From RGIG4034 sp045628945 (GTDB taxonomy: Bacteria > Bacillota > Clostridia > Lachnospirales > Lachnospiraceae): 64,000 nt of DNA. Positions 32,848 through 41,709 of the stretch are shown here, in pieces. The translations under genes and the position numbers were made by a program. The stretch's first letter is position 1. Every line of letters begins with the position of its first letter. The notes under the pieces are model-generated. The model did no database searches, was not told the DNA's origin, and saw nothing but the letters and a program-made list of their open reading frames with translations. The DNA is taken from contig JAZQQG010000020.1 of assembly GCA_045628945.1 (NCBI GenBank), positions 1 to 64,000 on the forward strand. The letters run 5' to 3'.

Positions 32848-35748
32848 TTAATCATTAATCGGATCGTTGACTTCCCGGTCGGCGAAGAGCTGCAGGAATT
32901 CCTCAGAGGTCATGGCATAGAGCGCGTTAGAAGTCTTCTGGCTGCCGGCAACATAGTCCGACAGGCTCTTCAGTAGCCAAGCTGCCTGAAGATTTCCTTC
33001 GGCCACCAGTTTCGGCAGATCGGAGGTGCAGACAACAATATGCTTGCCGGCAACCGACACCTCGTAGATCAGACCCAGTCGATGGTTACGATCGTAGTTA
33101 TCGATGGTCATAACGGTCGGTCGGATTCTTGTTTCATCGAGAATGGTGGAGCGGCTGTTCATGACGATATCCCACCACTGAGGCGTCGAATAGGTCTCGG
33201 TGGGGAACGAATCGAAAATCGGATGCTTGTCCTCAATTAAGAGACCCATGGTACCGATGGGACGATCTTTTTTCATCCAGTCGGAGATGGAAGCAAACAT
33301 ATGATAGCACCAGAAATCCGCACTGTAGGTTCCTTCAATCGAATATGGGTTTGACGCAGCCGGGGCAAGGAAAAGAACATGGTCGTCGGTGGCCGCAAGC
33401 GCGTCGGCGGCGGTGGATACATACGAAGCCTCGCATGTAATCTCGGGATAGATCCACAGCGTGTAGCGGTTTCGAATCGCACTGTCCGCGTATTGAACGA
33501 GAAGCGTTAATTTCTCCGGGCGATCGACGCTTGGAAGGGCAAGCGTAATCTGACCTGCATGCAATACGCCGTTTTCGATGGCGTGGTCAACCGAAAGGGT
33601 TGCTAAGGCAATGGTTTTTTCTCCGGAGAGGAGAGTCGCGGTTAGAGTACCTGCGGGAAGGTCGACGCTTCCGTAATGGCTTAAGGTAAGATCTGCCGTG
33701 AAGGATTCCCCGCTTTTTACGGTATAGGAGTCAAATTCCGCTTGCAGGACATCCTCGCCGCAGAAGGTAACGAAGTCCTCGCGACTGACGATTCCCTTCG
33801 GCTCCATGAAGGCGTCCAGAATACCGACCAGAGCGGTTCCCTGACCGCTGAAATCCTGGATGTCCAGAACCTGGAAACCGGCCATATGGTCGGAGCGAAG
33901 AGCGGTTTCAAATTCGTCCTTATAACAGGCAACGGCTAAGGCACCGGAATTTTTGAAATAGTCATAATTCAGCTCACGAAGGCCTTTCTCCTCAAGACGT
34001 TTTCCGAAAATCTCGAAATTGCGGGCGCGGGTAACGCCGGTGTACTTCTGAATCTCCTCCAGATTCGGGAAGGTGACATACTGGCCGATTTCGTGGGAAA
34101 CCACGGGGATCGAAGGGATGAGTTCGCCGGTGGCTTCGGTGAGCTTTACTTTTTTCACGCCGGTACCGTACTGAATCTCGATGTAACCGTCCTCATCGGC
34201 TTCCGCCTGACCGGAAGAGTAGGAAGGGAAGATGGCTTCATTGTAGTTGGTTTTCGTGGAAGGGCGGGCTACCTGAACATGCCCCTGGGGTTTATCGCAC
34301 ATTGCATAGGAGCCGCGAATCTGACGATCGATGGTAAAGCGAACTCCACTGAAGAAATCGTCATTGGGCTGGATGTTGGGAACCCACTGGAAATTGTTGG
34401 AACCCTGGGTGTACAGCACCATCGGATATTCCGCCTTGTAGGCGCCCATCATTTCGTTGATGGCCTCGGCACTTCCCCACAATTCGTTGCCCATGGACAT
34501 CATGCAGAAGGAAGGATGATTGCTGAAGGTATAGAGAATGCGGAAACCTTCCAGAATCAGGTACTGCTGACCTTCGGCGTTGTGCCCTTCATCGCCCTCC
34601 GTGGTAAAGGTGCCCCAGAAAGGAACCTCGGGCTGGAGGTAAATTCCCAAAAGGTCTGCGGCAAGGAAGGCCGCTTCGGGAGGGCAGCAGGTATGGAAAC
34701 GATAATGGTTGATTCCGTAGGATTTTGCAACACGCATGACCTTAAGCCAACCGTCAACATCCATGGGAGCATAGCCGGTTAACGGGAAAATCATTCCGTC
34801 ATGTTTGCCGCGAAGGAAGGTCTTTCGGCCGTTGATATAGAAATGCATATCCTTTGCACGGAAATCTTTCAATCCAAAAGTGGTTAACATAACATCGATT
34901 GCATTGTCTGCGGATTCGGGGGCAGTTCCCTCGCGGTCTGTACGCTCAAGGGTCAGCTCAAATTCGTAGAGATTCGGATTCCATTCATCCCAGGTCGGAG
35001 CGTCCTCGCCCAACGCATAGACGAATTCCGGAGTGTTGGCGCCTGCTTCCAGATGTACGGGGAAGGTGGCTTTCGGTGCATAGACTGTGCTGTTAAGGGT
35101 ATCGTCCTCACTGAGCCGCAAAAGCTTACAGGAAACGCCGATGGCATAGTCGCCGGGAAGCTCGGCAAGAATCTCGGGCTTAAAAATAGCGGCGTGTCCC
35201 TCGTAATCGCATTCGGTGCGCAGATGAGTGAAATGTGCCTCTTCATAGACCGTAATCTCGAAAGCCCCCAGGATTCCGAGCCAGTTGGTCTGGGTGTCGG
35301 GGCTGGTCATATGCCCGCCACCGACGGGATAATCCACATTGCTGATGCAGATGGTCAGGGTGCAATCCTTATTGACAATGGCATTGCTGAGATCGTAGAG
35401 ATGCTCCCCGCACAGCGAGTTGTAGGTTCCGACCTTCGTTTCATCGATGAAAACGGTGCTGATTCGGGTACGTTCCATACGCAAAAGAATGCGCTTGCCT
35501 AAGTCCTCCTCCTCGAAGTGGAGCTCCTTACGAAACCACGCAAAGCCCTCAAATTTATGCAGGTCCGTTAAGAAGCCGGTGGGCGTTTCGGGATTCTCGG
35601 GGCCCTTGCCGGCTGCAGAGGTGGTATTCGGTAAGAGAATGGTATCTGTATAGGTCATGGAAGGAAGCTCATAGTGCTCCTCCAAACCCTTTTTCTCAGG
35701 ATCAAGTTCGAGCGCGAATTCGCCCGCCAATGAGATGGTTTTCTTCAT
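32848..35748 (-). CDS. Glycoside hydrolase family 2 (beta-galactosidase/glucuronidase-like)
   Basis: A 966-residue cytoplasmic GH2 enzyme (no signal). The N-terminal jelly-roll domain (FEGFAWFRKELHFEE), the Ig-like domain and the TIM barrel (INGRKTFLRGKHDGMIFPL; YGINHYRFHTCCPPEAAF) are in order. The acid/base Glu is in MSMGNELWG (near 421) and the likely nucleophile Glu in VSHEIGQY (near 552). A long C-terminal region of some 370 residues, including a Trp-rich segment (FWCYHMFASISDW), is typical of the large uncharacterised GH2 subgroup of gut Clostridia. The sugar specificity cannot be set. It is the only confident minus-strand gene here and shares a bidirectional terminator with the kinase. 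Confidence 0.9.
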   Translation of the reverse strand: MKKTISLAGEFALELDPEKKGLEEHYELPSMTYTDTILLPNTTSAAGKGPENPETPTGFLTDLHKFEGFAWFRKELHFEEEDLGKRILLRMERTRISTVFIDETKVGTYNSLCGEHLYDLSNAIVNKDCTLTICISNVDYPVGGGHMTSPDTQTNWLGILGAFEITVYEEAHFTHLRTECDYEGHAAIFKPEILAELPGDYAIGVSCKLLRLSEDDTLNSTVYAPKATFPVHLEAGANTPEFVYALGEDAPTWDEWNPNLYEFELTLERTDREGTAPESADNAIDVMLTTFGLKDFRAKDMHFYINGRKTFLRGKHDGMIFPLTGYAPMDVDGWLKVMRVAKSYGINHYRFHTCCPPEAAFLAADLLGIYLQPEVPFWGTFTTEGDEGHNAEGQQYLILEGFRILYTFSNHPSFCMMSMGNELWGSAEAINEMMGAYKAEYPMVLYTQGSNNFQWVPNIQPNDDFFSGVRFTIDRQIRGSYAMCDKPQGHVQVARPSTKTNYNEAIFPSYSSGQAEADEDGYIEIQYGTGVKKVKLTEATGELIPSIPVVSHEIGQYVTFPNLEEIQKYTGVTRARNFEIFGKRLEEKGLRELNYDYFKNSGALAVACYKDEFETALRSDHMAGFQVLDIQDFSGQGTALVGILDAFMEPKGIVSREDFVTFCGEDVLQAEFDSYTVKSGESFTADLTLSHYGSVDLPAGTLTATLLSGEKTIALATLSVDHAIENGVLHAGQITLALPSVDRPEKLTLLVQYADSAIRNRYTLWIYPEITCEASYVSTAADALAATDDHVLFLAPAASNPYSIEGTYSADFWCYHMFASISDWMKKDRPIGTMGLLIEDKHPIFDSFPTETYSTPQWWDIVMNSRSTILDETRIRPTVMTIDNYDRNHRLGLIYEVSVAGKHIVVCTSDLPKLVAEGNLQAAWLLKSLSDYVAGSQKTSNALYAMTSEEFLQLFADREVNDPIND

Positions 35749-35907
35749 GGGTGTGACTCCTTATATCCGTAAATTGAAATCCGTGCATCCTCGTCGGATT
35801 CTATCCTAGATTCTCCGCAATTTATGTAAAAAAAACAATCTGCCTTTTTATACTTTTATCACGGATAAAATTATAGCATTTACTATGAATTTGCCTTGTT
35901 TTGTGGT

Positions 35908-35916
35908 AAAATAGTT
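35908..35916 (+). promoter_or_regulatory. Extended -10 promoter of degV
   Basis: TGGTAAAAT gives an extended -10 (TAAAAT preceded by TGG) about 50 bases before the degV ATG; no convincing -35 box is seen, as is common with extended -10 promoters. Confidence 0.4.
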
Positions 35917-35965
35917 ACACTTGCCGCTTGGCAATTCCAACAGGAAAGAAAGGTTGGGAATAAAT

Positions 35966-36820
35966 ATGGGAAAAGTGAGAATTCTGGCAGACACGACCTG
36001 TGATCTGACCGATGATTTGTTGAAAGAATATGAGGTTACTCTGATTCCGTTAAATGTCCTTTTGGGCGATGAGAGTTACTATGACCGCGAGGAGATTACA
36101 CCGAAGGAACTGTTTGCCTGGGCGGAGAAGAACCATCAGACCCCGAAGACCGCGGCCCCCGGAATTGAGAAGGCGGTAGCAATGATGCGTCCCTTTGCGG
36201 AAGCGGGAGAGGAACTGATTTTCTTCGGCATCTCTGAGGAGATGTCGACGACCTGCAACGTCATTCGTCTGGCTGCGGAGGAACTGAATTGTTCCGATCA
36301 TATTTCTGTCATTGACTCCATGAATCTGTCTACCGGAATCGGCTTGCAGGTGATTCGTGCGGCAGTTCTTGCAAGGGATGGGAAGACCCGTGAAGAGATT
36401 ACGAAGACCATGGAAGGCCTGCGGGATAAGGTGCGTGCAAGCTTCGTGGTGGATACCATGGAGTATTTGGCCATGGGAGGTCGCTGTTCGCAGGTGAAGG
36501 CCATTTTTGCCACCGCGTTAAAGCTTAAGCCGATGATTGTGGTTGAAAACGGCAAGATGGGCGTAGGCAGGAAGTATCGCGGTGCAACGGACAAGGCATT
36601 GCTTAAATATGTGGAGGATTTAACGCCGGAACTGATGAATGCGGTGCCGACCAGAGTCTTTATTACCCATTCGTCCGCCAATCCCGAGACGGTGAAGAAG
36701 GTACGGGAATATCTGGAGTCGCTCCACTATTTCATGGAGATTCATGAGACGATTGCGGGCGGTACGATTTCGAGCCATTGCGGTCCGGGAACGTTGGGCG
36801 TATTGTTCTACGCGAAGTAG
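35966..36820 (+). CDS. degV: DegV family fatty-acid-binding protein
   Basis: A 284-residue DegV/FakB-type protein from ATG 35966 (AAAGG and TTGGGA lie upstream). The family start VRILADTTCDLTDDLL, the ISEEMSTTCN loop (SGT-type Ser/Thr binding the fatty-acid carboxylate), DSMNLSTGIGLQV and C-terminal THSSANPETV with GPGTLGVLFY are all present. FakB proteins hold an exogenous fatty acid while FakA phosphorylates it. The customary GRI loop (LxxGGRI) reads LAMGGRCSQ. No FakA gene is nearby. A link with the fatty-acid operon 25 kb upstream is plausible but not shown. Confidence 0.9.
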   Translation: MGKVRILADTTCDLTDDLLKEYEVTLIPLNVLLGDESYYDREEITPKELFAWAEKNHQTPKTAAPGIEKAVAMMRPFAEAGEELIFFGISEEMSTTCNVIRLAAEELNCSDHISVIDSMNLSTGIGLQVIRAAVLARDGKTREEITKTMEGLRDKVRASFVVDTMEYLAMGGRCSQVKAIFATALKLKPMIVVENGKMGVGRKYRGATDKALLKYVEDLTPELMNAVPTRVFITHSSANPETVKKVREYLESLHYFMEIHETIAGGTISSHCGPGTLGVLFYAK

Positions 36821-36835
36821 AGAAAAGAGCATTAG

Positions 36836-37459
36836 ATGAGTATGGAACAGGTACTGGATTATGGAGATGTCCGGATTCCTTATGAGATTGTTCCGTCCCG
36901 AAGGAAGAGCTATGCCCTTCATTTTACGGCGGAGAAAGGGTTGGAGGTCCGCGTTCCGTTGCGTTTCTCCGAACTCATCGTGCGTAAGTTACTGACGCAG
37001 CATGAGGATTGGATTCGCAAAAAGTATGCCGCCTATCAGGCTTTGGAGGAGCGAAAAAAGAATTCTCCGTATTCGGAGGAGGATGTCTTGCATCTTCAGA
37101 AGATTTATCGGAAGGCGGCAAAAGAATATTTTCCCAAACGAGTGGAATATTATGTAAACGAACTTTTTTGGGAAGATAGCGAGATATATGCGGAATCCGG
37201 CAAACCGTATGTTAACATAACTATACGTGATCAGAAGACGCGATGGGGAAGCTGTTCCTCGAAAGGAACCTTGTCATTTAGCTGGAGACTGATGTTGGCA
37301 CCGCCCCGTGTACTGGACTATGTGGTGCTGCATGAAATCTGCCATCTGAAGGAGATGAACCATTCGGCGGCTTTTTGGAATCTGGTGGGAAGCGTTATGC
37401 CGGATTATAAGGAATATCGCAAGTGGTTAAGAGACCACGGAAGCGAATTGTATTTTTAG
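36836..37459 (+). CDS. YgjP-like (M48/SprT-type) metallopeptidase
   Basis: A 207-residue protein of the DUF45/YgjP family. It has RRKSYALHFTAEKGLEVRVP near the start, then ITIRDQKTRWGSCSSKGTLSFSWRL and the zinc motif VLHEICHLKEMNHSAAFW (HExxH near residue 165, third ligand His downstream). The family is predicted to hydrolyse peptides, but substrates are not known. It begins 16 bases after degV and may be cotranscribed. Two copies of the dispersed GTTWACATAA motif lie within it (37150 and 37211). Confidence 0.87.
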   Translation: MSMEQVLDYGDVRIPYEIVPSRRKSYALHFTAEKGLEVRVPLRFSELIVRKLLTQHEDWIRKKYAAYQALEERKKNSPYSEEDVLHLQKIYRKAAKEYFPKRVEYYVNELFWEDSEIYAESGKPYVNITIRDQKTRWGSCSSKGTLSFSWRLMLAPPRVLDYVVLHEICHLKEMNHSAAFWNLVGSVMPDYKEYRKWLRDHGSELYF

Positions 37460-37515
37460 CGCTGCGCAGAGCAATCTGCCGGCGGAATCGGTGATGTGAA
37501 AGGAGAATGGAAGCA

Positions 37516-38493
37516 ATGCTGTTTCGCTGTAAGAACTGTAACGGCAATATGGTCTTTTCCCCGGAGAAAGGGGCAATGGAATGTCCGTATTGCTCGGGAA
37601 TCGATACCCATGAATCGATAGCGGTTCCTTCCGTCATCTGCCCGAACTGCGGAGGTCAGGTGCCGGCTACGGAGGTAACGAGTGCGTGCAAATGCGCATA
37701 TTGCGGTAGTTATATGATTCTGGATCCTCAGGTAAACGGAGAATATACTCCGCACCTGATTCTGCCCTTTAAGTTGGGCAAAGAAAAGGTGAAGGAGATT
37801 ATGCATAAGGAGTTCGATAAGAAGATCTTCGCACCGGATGACTTTTTGAGTGAGGTGAAGTTATCGACGATTGAAGGCGTATATGTTCCGTTCTTTATGT
37901 ACAGCTTTGATACGGATCATTCCTTTGAGGGACATGCGACGACATCGCGTTCCTGGACGTCCGGAAACCGTCGTTATACGGAGACCTCCTATTACAATGT
38001 TGCCCGTCAGATGAGAGCAAAGTTCTCCCGAATTCCCGTGGACGCTTCCGTGGGAATGGACAACCGTGTAATGGATTTGATGGAACCCTATGATTATGCG
38101 GCGTTAGAGGCCTTCCAGGAGAAGTATATGTCCGGTTTCTTCGGGGAACGTTACGGCGAGAATGCCGATATGCTGGACGAGCGTGCCCGCAGTAAGGCAG
38201 TAGAGGATGCGGAGAATCTGATGAAGGGAACCTTAAGTCAGTATTCGAACGTACAGACGACATCCAATCAGCTCTCGGTTACGAGAACGAATGCGGAGTA
38301 TGCCCTTCTTCCCGTATGGATTTACACCTATGAGTACAAGGGTACGAATTACCAGTTCCACATTAACGGCCAGACCGGTAAGGTAATCGGTAAGGCTCCG
38401 GTATCACAGCGCAAGGTATGGTTTTATTCGGTTGCACAGGGAATTTTCCTGCTTGCCTTGGGACTTGTGATCAATCTGATTGTGGGGGTATAA
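37516..38493 (+). CDS. Double zinc-ribbon protein with C-terminal membrane anchor
   Basis: A 325-residue protein. Two zinc ribbons open it: CKNCNGNM...CPYCSG and CPNCGG...CKCAYCGSY. A central domain of about 200 residues (YVPFFMYSFDTDHSFEGHATTSR; DNRVMDLMEPYDYAAL) with no family I can name follows, and one C-terminal span (VWFYSVAQGIFLLALGLVI). ATG 37516 is preferred because AGGAG is ten bases upstream; ATG 37507 lies almost on it. Such proteins are sometimes labelled as helicase-like from the ribbons, but no helicase motif is present. It ends 3 bases before a TPM-domain gene; the two look like a functional pair at the membrane. Confidence 0.75.
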   Translation: MLFRCKNCNGNMVFSPEKGAMECPYCSGIDTHESIAVPSVICPNCGGQVPATEVTSACKCAYCGSYMILDPQVNGEYTPHLILPFKLGKEKVKEIMHKEFDKKIFAPDDFLSEVKLSTIEGVYVPFFMYSFDTDHSFEGHATTSRSWTSGNRRYTETSYYNVARQMRAKFSRIPVDASVGMDNRVMDLMEPYDYAALEAFQEKYMSGFFGERYGENADMLDERARSKAVEDAENLMKGTLSQYSNVQTTSNQLSVTRTNAEYALLPVWIYTYEYKGTNYQFHINGQTGKVIGKAPVSQRKVWFYSVAQGIFLLALGLVINLIVGV

Positions 38494-38496
38494 GCC

Positions 38497-39354
38497 ATGA
38501 AAAAATTCTTAGCCTATTTCTCCAAACGTTATATTTTCCTGGCAATTCTTCTGGTGATTGCGATTCTTGTGAATGTGCCCCGTTGGACCAGAAAACCCTA
38601 TGTGCGTACGAATCAGGTACAGACGAATCCCCAGAGAGTCTTTGACGGCGCGGATATCCTGACGGCACAAGAGGAAGCCGAATTGCAGGCCTATATCGAA
38701 AAAAAGCAGGCTCAGGTCGGCATCGATATTGTGATCGTGACAACATTGGCTCCCTACCCGGAAGGTACCTATGATCCGTACCGATATGTCATGAATATGG
38801 CAGACGATCTCTACGACAACGGTTGCTACGGATATGACAAGCCCAATGTAGTCGGAACGAAGAATACCGGTCACGGTGTGCTGTTTTTGGACAATTACAA
38901 TCGCGATTATGACGGATATGCGTATTCCTGGCTCAGCTGCAGCGGTAAATGTCAGCAAAAGATTAATGACGATGCTGCGGAGGACATTGTTGAGTCCATC
39001 ACAGGCATTGTAAATGAACATCCGCTTCGCGCCTATAAGAAGTTGGTGGATCGGGTCTGCGAGAAGGTGGACCATAAGCTTGGCTGGCATATTCCCACAT
39101 TCCTTATCGTAGTCATCGCGGTAATCGGGCTGTTTATGTTCCGCTCATCTCATAAGCGCGACAAGGGCGGTGTGAAGACAACGACGGCAAGAACCTATGT
39201 GGTGGAGGGCACGGATCAGGCCTTCAATACCGTCGACCATTGCTACAATAAAAGTGTTACCTACGTCGTGATTCAGTCCTCGTCCTCCGGTGGTGGAGGC
39301 GGCCATTCCTCGAGCGGTGGTCATTCCCACAGCGGTGGCGGCGGAAGACATTAA
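38497..39354 (+). CDS. TPM-domain membrane protein (YgcG-like) with Gly/Ser/His tail
   Basis: A 285-residue protein. It has an N-terminal signal-anchor (FLAILLVIAILVNVP), then a TPM domain (about 45-190) with RVFDGADILTAQEEAELQAYIEK and GIDIVIVTT, a second membrane span (LIVVIAVIGLFMF) and a C-terminal low-complexity tail rich in Gly, Ser and His (SSSSGGGGGHSSSGGHSHSG). TPM domains are linked to photosystem repair in plants and unknown envelope roles in bacteria; the Gly-rich tail is common in YgcG relatives. The His-rich end may bind metal (inference). It follows the zinc-ribbon gene by 3 bases. Confidence 0.85.
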   Translation: MKKFLAYFSKRYIFLAILLVIAILVNVPRWTRKPYVRTNQVQTNPQRVFDGADILTAQEEAELQAYIEKKQAQVGIDIVIVTTLAPYPEGTYDPYRYVMNMADDLYDNGCYGYDKPNVVGTKNTGHGVLFLDNYNRDYDGYAYSWLSCSGKCQQKINDDAAEDIVESITGIVNEHPLRAYKKLVDRVCEKVDHKLGWHIPTFLIVVIAVIGLFMFRSSHKRDKGGVKTTTARTYVVEGTDQAFNTVDHCYNKSVTYVVIQSSSSGGGGGHSSSGGHSHSGGGGRH

Positions 39355-39428
39355 TTCGCTCCTGTGGGAGCAGGAGTAGCTGCCAACAATATTTCCTTGT
39401 AAAAAAGCATATTTTTTTGAAATATCTG

Positions 39429-39457
39429 TTGACAACATAGATTCCATTCTATAAAAT
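39429..39457 (+). promoter_or_regulatory. Sigma-A promoter of rpsT
   Basis: TTGACA at 39429-39434, 17-base spacer, TAAAAT at 39452-39457. The spacing and box quality fit a strongly expressed ribosomal protein gene. Confidence 0.85.
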
Positions 39458-39549
39458 AACATTCGTATGTTTGTGTCGATACGTCCGTGTCCGGAATTGA
39501 TGCAGACGATAAATGATCGAAAATCAGATTATTATTGGAGGTGTCCACT

Positions 39550-39813
39550 TTGGCTAACATTAAGTCCGCTAAGAAGAGAGTTCTCGTCAGCAAGGTTCGT
39601 GCTGATCGTAATAAGGCAATTCGTTCTGCAGTTAAGACTTCCATTAAGAAGGTATACGCTGCAATCGATGCTAAGGATAAGGCTGCTGCACAGGCTGCAC
39701 TTCTTGATGCTACCAGCACCATTGACAAGGCAACCAGCAAGGGCGTTTACCACAAGAACAATGCCAGCAGAAAAGTATCCAGACTGAACAAAGCTGTTAA
39801 CGCAATGGCTTAA
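39550..39813 (+). CDS. rpsT: 30S ribosomal protein S20
   Basis: An 87-residue, Lys/Ala-rich protein with ANIKSAKKRVLVSKVRADRN at the start and GVYHKNNASRKVSRLNKAVN at the end, standard for S20, which binds 16S rRNA early in assembly. The start is TTG 39550: GGAGGTG lies six bases upstream and the encoded (M)ANIKSAKKR is the family N-terminus. No ATG is available. UUG initiation is also found for E. coli rpsT, where it takes part in autoregulation. The gene is monocistronic, with its own promoter and terminator. Confidence 0.95.
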   Translation: MANIKSAKKRVLVSKVRADRNKAIRSAVKTSIKKVYAAIDAKDKAAAQAALLDATSTIDKATSKGVYHKNNASRKVSRLNKAVNAMA

Positions 39814-39858
39814 TTCAGTAACTTGCTCAGAACAAGTTAACATTTTAACCCAACAATC

Positions 39859-39890
39859 AAAACACCCCAACCGTCATTGGGGTGTTTTTT
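39859..39890 (+). terminator. rpsT terminator, abutting lepA
   Basis: AACACCCCAA pairs with TTGGGGTGTT around CCGTCA, followed by TTTTTT. Its last T is nine bases before the lepA ATG. Confidence 0.92.
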
Positions 39891-39899
39891 AATAAGACT

Positions 39900-41705
39900 A
39901 TGGACCAGAGTAAAATTCGTAACTTTTGTATCATTGCACATATCGACCATGGAAAATCCACCCTTGCAGACCGAATCATTGAGAAGACCGGTCTGTTAAC
40001 TGCGCGTGAAATGAGCGAGCAGGTACTGGATAATATGGAACTTGAGCGGGAGAGAGGAATCACCATCAAGTCGCAGGCGGTTCGTACCGTATATAAGGCG
40101 AAGGATGGAGAGGAGTACTTATTTAACTTAATCGATACCCCGGGCCATGTGGACTTCAATTATGAGGTGTCCCGTTCTCTTGCCGCATGTGACGGCGCCA
40201 TTCTGATTGTGGATGCCGCGCAGGGAATCGAAGCGCAGACCCTGGCGAATGTCTATCTCGCGTTAGATGCCGATCTGGAGGTTTTTCCGGTGATTAATAA
40301 GATTGACCTTCCCAGTGCCGAGCCACAGCGTGTGATTGATGAGATTGAGGATGTCATTGGTTTAGAGGCGCAGGATGCTCCGTTAATTTCCGCAAAAATG
40401 GGCATTGGCATCGAGGATGTATTGGAGAGCGTTGTTACGAAGATCCCGGCACCGAACGGAGACTCTGCGGCTCCCTTAAAGGCTTTGATTTTTGACTCGG
40501 TCTATGACCCGTATAAGGGGGTTATCGTATTCATTCGAATTCGTGACGGCATTGTGAAAAAAGGAACGCCGATTCGCATGATGGCCACCGGCGCAACCTT
40601 TGATGTGGTGGAGGTCGGAACCTTTGGTGCGGGCCGTTTCATTCCCTGTGATGAATTGTCTGCCGGAATGGTTGGCTATATCACCGCATCCATTAAGAAT
40701 CTGAAGGATACCCGCGTGGGAGATACCGTAACCAATTCCGAGAATCCCTGCCCGGAACCGCTTCCCGGTTACAAGCAGGTACAGTCTATGGTCTACTGCG
40801 GTCTCTATCCGGCCGACGGTGCGAAGTATCCCGACTTACGAGATGCCCTGGAGAAGCTTCAGTTAAACGATGCTTCCCTTACCTATGAGCCGGAGACGTC
40901 CATCGCATTGGGCTTCGGTTTCCGTTGCGGTTTCTTAGGGTTACTGCATCTGGATATTATTCAGGAACGTTTGGAACGAGAGTACAATCTCGATCTGGTC
41001 ACAACGGCTCCCGGGGTTGTCTACCGTGTGCATAAGACCAACGGCGACATGATTGAACTTACGAATCCCTCCAATCTGCCGGAACCCTCTGAGATTGCTT
41101 ACATGGAGGAACCCATTGTCACCGCGCAGATTATGGTGACGACCGAATTTATCGGACCGATTATGGAACTCTGTCAGCAGAGAAGAGGCCGATATTTAGG
41201 CATGGAGTATATGGAGCAGACCAGAGCACTCCTCAAATATGAACTTCCGTTAAATGAGATTATCTACGATTTCTTCGATGCGTTGAAGAGCCGTTCCAAG
41301 GGGTATGCTTCCTTTGATTACGAAGTGAAGGGCTATGAGGAATCGTCTCTTGTGAAGCTGGATATTCTCATTAATCATGAAGAAGTGGATGCGTTATCCT
41401 TTATCGTCTTCAAGGACAGTGCGTACGAACGCGGTCGTAAGATGTGTGAGAAGTTAAAAGACGAGATTCCGAGACATTTATTTGAAATTCCGATTCAGGC
41501 CGCTGTCGGCGGAAAGGTTATTGCGCGTGAGACCGTAAAGGCAATGCGTAAGGATGTGCTGGCAAAGTGCTACGGCGGTGATATTACCCGTAAGAAGAAA
41601 CTGTTGGAGAAACAGAAGGAAGGCAAGAAGCGAATGCGTCAGGTGGGCAATGTAGAAATCCCCCAGAAGGCCTTCATGAGCGTTCTGAAACTGGATGAGG
41701 AATAA
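39900..41705 (+). CDS. lepA: Elongation factor 4 (back-translocase LepA)
   Basis: A 601-residue translational GTPase of normal length. G motifs are AHIDHGKST, DTPGHVDF and NKIDLP, and the LepA-specific C-terminal domain ends KKRMRQVGNVEIPQKAFM. EF4 rescues stalled or misplaced ribosomes and affects biogenesis. ATG 39900 gives the family start MDQSKIRNFCIIAHIDHG. It begins only ten bases after the rpsT terminator, and no Shine-Dalgarno sequence or separate promoter is visible in that space; the nearest GGGGTG is part of the terminator stem. Confidence 0.95.
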   Translation: MDQSKIRNFCIIAHIDHGKSTLADRIIEKTGLLTAREMSEQVLDNMELERERGITIKSQAVRTVYKAKDGEEYLFNLIDTPGHVDFNYEVSRSLAACDGAILIVDAAQGIEAQTLANVYLALDADLEVFPVINKIDLPSAEPQRVIDEIEDVIGLEAQDAPLISAKMGIGIEDVLESVVTKIPAPNGDSAAPLKALIFDSVYDPYKGVIVFIRIRDGIVKKGTPIRMMATGATFDVVEVGTFGAGRFIPCDELSAGMVGYITASIKNLKDTRVGDTVTNSENPCPEPLPGYKQVQSMVYCGLYPADGAKYPDLRDALEKLQLNDASLTYEPETSIALGFGFRCGFLGLLHLDIIQERLEREYNLDLVTTAPGVVYRVHKTNGDMIELTNPSNLPEPSEIAYMEEPIVTAQIMVTTEFIGPIMELCQQRRGRYLGMEYMEQTRALLKYELPLNEIIYDFFDALKSRSKGYASFDYEVKGYEESSLVKLDILINHEEVDALSFIVFKDSAYERGRKMCEKLKDEIPRHLFEIPIQAAVGGKVIARETVKAMRKDVLAKCYGGDITRKKKLLEKQKEGKKRMRQVGNVEIPQKAFMSVLKLDEE

Positions 41706-41709
41706 TTTA

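Noticed and set aside
34093..34782. A 229-codon plus-strand open frame within the minus-strand GH2 gene
   Set aside because: Completely inside a coding region with conserved GH2 catalytic motifs; no SD and no family resemblance.
37516..38493. Annotation of the zinc-ribbon protein as a PriA-like helicase
   Set aside because: It has zinc ribbons but no Walker A, DEAD/DEAH or other helicase motif, and ends in a membrane span.
39836..39846. GTTAACAT before the rpsT terminator, and other GTTAAC sites (4617, 8218, 23406, 58803, 62038)
   Set aside because: They match only 6-8 bases of the dispersed 10-mer and are no more than expected by chance, so they were not counted.
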